A DNA stretch of 64,000 bases from OLB7 sp966250335. Lineage in GTDB: Bacteria; Bacteroidota; Ignavibacteria; OLB7. Positions within the stretch are counted from its first letter, which is position 1. Each line of letters starts with the position of its first letter. This document shows, piece after piece, positions 62,046 through 64,000 of the stretch. A program made the position numbers and the translations under genes. Under the pieces are notes generated by a model. The model ran no database searches and was not told the DNA's origin. It was given only the letters and a program-made list of their open reading frames with translations. The stretch spans positions 111,733-175,732 of the forward strand of contig CBINGZ010000006.1 in the NCBI GenBank assembly GCA_966250335.1. The letters run 5' to 3'.

Positions 62046-63061
62046 CACTCCTGCAGCGCCTTTACGATCGCGTTGTTGTCGAAGATCTCCTCCGGCGTGA
62101 AGTTGCTGCCGGGGTATCCGTTGGCGCGTGCGAAGACGTTCAGGTCGGCCAGGAAGCGGTAGACACCGCCGTTATCCTTGTTGGCCTCGAGCTGCTCGGC
62201 CTGCGAGTGGATCTTCACGGCGTCCAGGAAGGCGCGGAGCTGCGCGTCGGTCGTCACGTTGTCGCCGGGGAAGGTGCGGGAGATGAGGATCTGCTTGTAC
62301 TCGTTCCAGTTGGCCGGCTCGGCAGCCCACTTCACCGCCTTGATCCATCCCTTGAAGATCTTCACCAGATCGGCCTCCGGAATGCCGGCCAGCACGTCGG
62401 TGCGGGCCACGAAGCCCTCCGGGATGCATCCCGCGTAATCGGCGCTCGTGGCCGCCACGGCTCCGCTCCCTTCGGCGACGGCGCGGGCGGCGTAGGGATC
62501 GTAGTTCGCCGAGAGATCGAACTCTCCGGAGATGAATTTGTCGGCCAGCGAATCGGGATTCCCGACCTGCACCACGTCGAAATCGGAGAGCTGCGTCCCG
62601 TTCGCGGTCAGATATTTATTGATAAAATATCGCACCGAGAGCATGTTGAGATAGGCGCCGATCTTCCCCCCCTTCAGCTCCGCGAGCGTTTTCCCCTGCT
62701 TGATGATGACCTTGTCGCCGCCGTTCGACCAGTCGGTCTCGCCGATGATGATATACGGCTTTCCCTGAAGGCGGAGGTCGACCCAGCTTCCGATCATGTC
62801 GAGAGCGATGTCGATCTGCCTGTTGTCGAGCTGGGCGTAGAGATCGGTGTTGGCGGTGTTGTTGACGATCTCCACGTCGATCCCCTGTTCCTCCCAGAAG
62901 CCCTTGGCGTCGGCCACGTTCAGCGGGGAGAAGCCGGCCCAGTGGACCATGCCGATCTTGTAGGTGCGGCTCGGCGTCGGGTCGGTCGTGGAGTCGTCGC
63001 CGCAGCCGTGCAGCAGGAACGCCAGCAGAAGAGAAGCAAGGAGAAGGGTACGGTTCTTCAT
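62045..63061 (-). CDS. ABC transporter substrate-binding lipoprotein (NMT1/SsuA-like)
   Basis: 338 residues from ATG 63061. Lipobox AFLLHGC gives Cys20. The fold resembles the SsuA/THI5-like NMT1 family: YKIGMVHWAGFSPLNVADAK, GFWEEQGIDVEIV, DIALDMIGSWVDLRLQGKPY, GGDKVIIKQGKTLAELKGGK and GKIGAYLNMLSVRYFI. These bind nitrate, sulfonates, hydroxymethylpyrimidine or related small molecules. No permease or ATPase gene is in this operon, so the partner transporter is elsewhere or absent. The stop overlaps the beta-lactamase-like start. Confidence 0.85.
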   Translation of the reverse strand: MKNRTLLLASLLLAFLLHGCGDDSTTDPTPSRTYKIGMVHWAGFSPLNVADAKGFWEEQGIDVEIVNNTANTDLYAQLDNRQIDIALDMIGSWVDLRLQGKPYIIIGETDWSNGGDKVIIKQGKTLAELKGGKIGAYLNMLSVRYFINKYLTANGTQLSDFDVVQVGNPDSLADKFISGEFDLSANYDPYAARAVAEGSGAVAATSADYAGCIPEGFVARTDVLAGIPEADLVKIFKGWIKAVKWAAEPANWNEYKQILISRTFPGDNVTTDAQLRAFLDAVKIHSQAEQLEANKDNGGVYRFLADLNVFARANGYPGSNFTPEEIFDNNAIVKALQE

Positions 63062-63156
63062 GTCGAGATGTCTGAAGTTGATGTGACGTCGGGGCCGCAA
63101 AGATAACCAGCCGGGACGACGACGCAACGGGGGAGAGATTCGGGCCGTGAACGAAG

Positions 63157-63192
63157 CGGGGCCGCATCACATTCGGATGTGATGCGGCCCCG
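63157..63192 (-). terminator. Long perfect hairpin downstream of the right-edge gene
   Basis: A perfect 16-bp stem (63157-63172 with 63177-63192) closed by a TCGG tetraloop, 48 bases after the stop of the 63241 gene. The left arm begins CGGGGCCGCATCAC. U-tract is weak. It separates the surface-protein gene from the substrate-binding operon. Confidence 0.75.
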
Positions 63193-63240
63193 TGATCATG
63201 AAACCGTCGTGCGTTGCGAAGAGGCCCGGGCTGCCGTCGC

Positions 63241-64000
63241 CTAGCCTCTGAGGGTCATCACCAGCCAGCGGGATGTCCCGGAGTCGTAGACCAGTATGGC
63301 CCCTCCTTCACCGATCGTCGACCCGTCGATGTCGTTCAACGTGTTGAGACCGTCGGAGGCGGTGGTGGCGGTGTTGAATTTCAGCGTCATGTTCTGTCCG
63401 GTCGTATTGTAGACGTAGAGGACGCGGCCGTCCGTTCCCCCCGTGAATCCGTCGATGGTGTACGCTCCGGTAGCACCGGTGAACCGGAGAAGCGTGGTGT
63501 TGGCGTTGAGGGTGATCGTCCCCTGCGCTCCGCTCGTGACGGCGACGGACTGTACGGCGGGTCCCCCCACCGACATCCAGTCGAGCGTGGTGAAGCGGTT
63601 GCTGGGGGTGTTCACCGCCGTGATCCCCAGCACCTGTCCGGCCGTCCCCGCCGTGCTCGGCATGATCCAGACGTCATTCGTGCTGATCGAGGTGTCGGCC
63701 CTGATCGCGAAGTAGTTCGTGCCGTTGCCGCTCGCCTCCTGAATGCGGAGTTCGTTCGCCGAGTTGTCGGTGTTGGTGATGACCAGCGGCTCGTTCCGTA
63801 CTTCCAGGAAGCCGAGGAACGTGGTGATCGTCGCCGTCCAGGTGTTCATCTGCGCCAGATCGAGGCCGAGCGGGCTGCCGCCCGTACCGTCGCCGACCAG
63901 GGTCGAGTCGACCGTCGCCGCTCCGGCGCCGGGGGTCGTCCAGGCCATTGTCGCCGAGTCGATCCCGTTCGAGGTCTGGAGCGTCAGCACCTGACCCACC
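63241..64000 (-). CDS. Surface or fibre-like repeat protein, 5' end cut by window edge
   Basis: At least 253 codons, open to the right edge; the true start lies outside. The sequence is Gly/Thr/Asn-rich and strand-rich: VGDGTGGSPLGLDL, NSANELRIQEASGNGTNYFA, AGTAGQVLGITAVNTPSNRF, RVLYVYNTTGQNMTLKFNTA. The C-terminus is EGGAILVYDSGTSRWLVMTL, a typical end for phage-tail-fibre-like or bacterial surface proteins with repeated collar motifs. No type IX sorting domain is visible at the C-terminus. The function is not known. Confidence 0.7.
   Translation of the reverse strand, partial: VGQVLTLQTSNGIDSATMAWTTPGAGAATVDSTLVGDGTGGSPLGLDLAQMNTWTATITTFLGFLEVRNEPLVITNTDNSANELRIQEASGNGTNYFAIRADTSISTNDVWIMPSTAGTAGQVLGITAVNTPSNRFTTLDWMSVGGPAVQSVAVTSGAQGTITLNANTTLLRFTGATGAYTIDGFTGGTDGRVLYVYNTTGQNMTLKFNTATTASDGLNTLNDIDGSTIGEGGAILVYDSGTSRWLVMTLRG

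Overview
The window looks like high-GC chromosomal DNA from the Bacteroidota / Chlorobi-Ignavibacteria-Kapabacteria side of the tree. The main evidence is a complete SprA (the type IX secretion translocon barrel) and at least two secreted proteins with type IX C-terminal sorting domains (8476-11469 and 53750-57019). Several predicted lipoproteins, a fused Wzz/BY-kinase and a C5-type heme pathway gene (hemL) fit the same picture. No rRNA, tRNA, CRISPR array or insertion sequence was seen. The assignment to a Kapabacteria-like lineage is inference.

Layout. 1-8341 (minus strand): a gene cut by the left edge, a large AAA-ATPase/SARP-type regulator coupled to an NHL-propeller protein, a phosphoglucose/phosphomannose isomerase, an ArsC/Spx-like protein, an acidic protein and an Ogg2-type 8-oxoguanine glycosylase. 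8476-16028 (plus): a secreted glycosidase-like protein, a TPR/DUF3857/transglutaminase protein and a small lipoprotein. 16055-17420: two unrecognised genes. 17677-29386 (minus): sprA, a polysaccharide co-polymerase/BY-kinase, a flippase-like membrane protein, nuoK and nuoJ. 29571-30992: a long ThyX-related protein made of two ThyX-like halves, followed by an inverted-repeat element.

31340-43095 mixes housekeeping and accessory DNA. An XRE repressor whose S24 peptidase domain has lost its catalytic dyad faces a 78-residue basic protein. An aminotransferase follows, then the heme cluster hemH-hemY-hemB-hemL, then two LexA-like repressors 1.3 kb apart separated by gene-poor DNA with an orphan intrinsic terminator and DnaA-box-like words. 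43096-49777 holds a DMT exporter, a coiled-coil protein and a TolC/MacA/MacB-type tripartite export operon. 49871-52284 carries a DUF5063 protein and an AbiE-like toxin-antitoxin operon whose antitoxin gene is split by a frameshift.

52316-64000 is rich in exported proteins (minus strand): a fibronectin-III lipoprotein, a type IX-secreted protein built from nine ~105-residue repeats each with a C-x-G-[FL]-G-I-C signature, a degenerate metallo-beta-lactamase-fold protein, a small membrane protein, and a translationally coupled operon of a substrate-binding lipoprotein, a class A beta-lactamase-like lipoprotein and a secreted helical protein. The right edge cuts a surface or fibre-like protein. 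The nine-repeat protein is the strongest candidate for something undescribed; the ThyX tandem, the twin LexA locus and the beta-lactamase operon come next.
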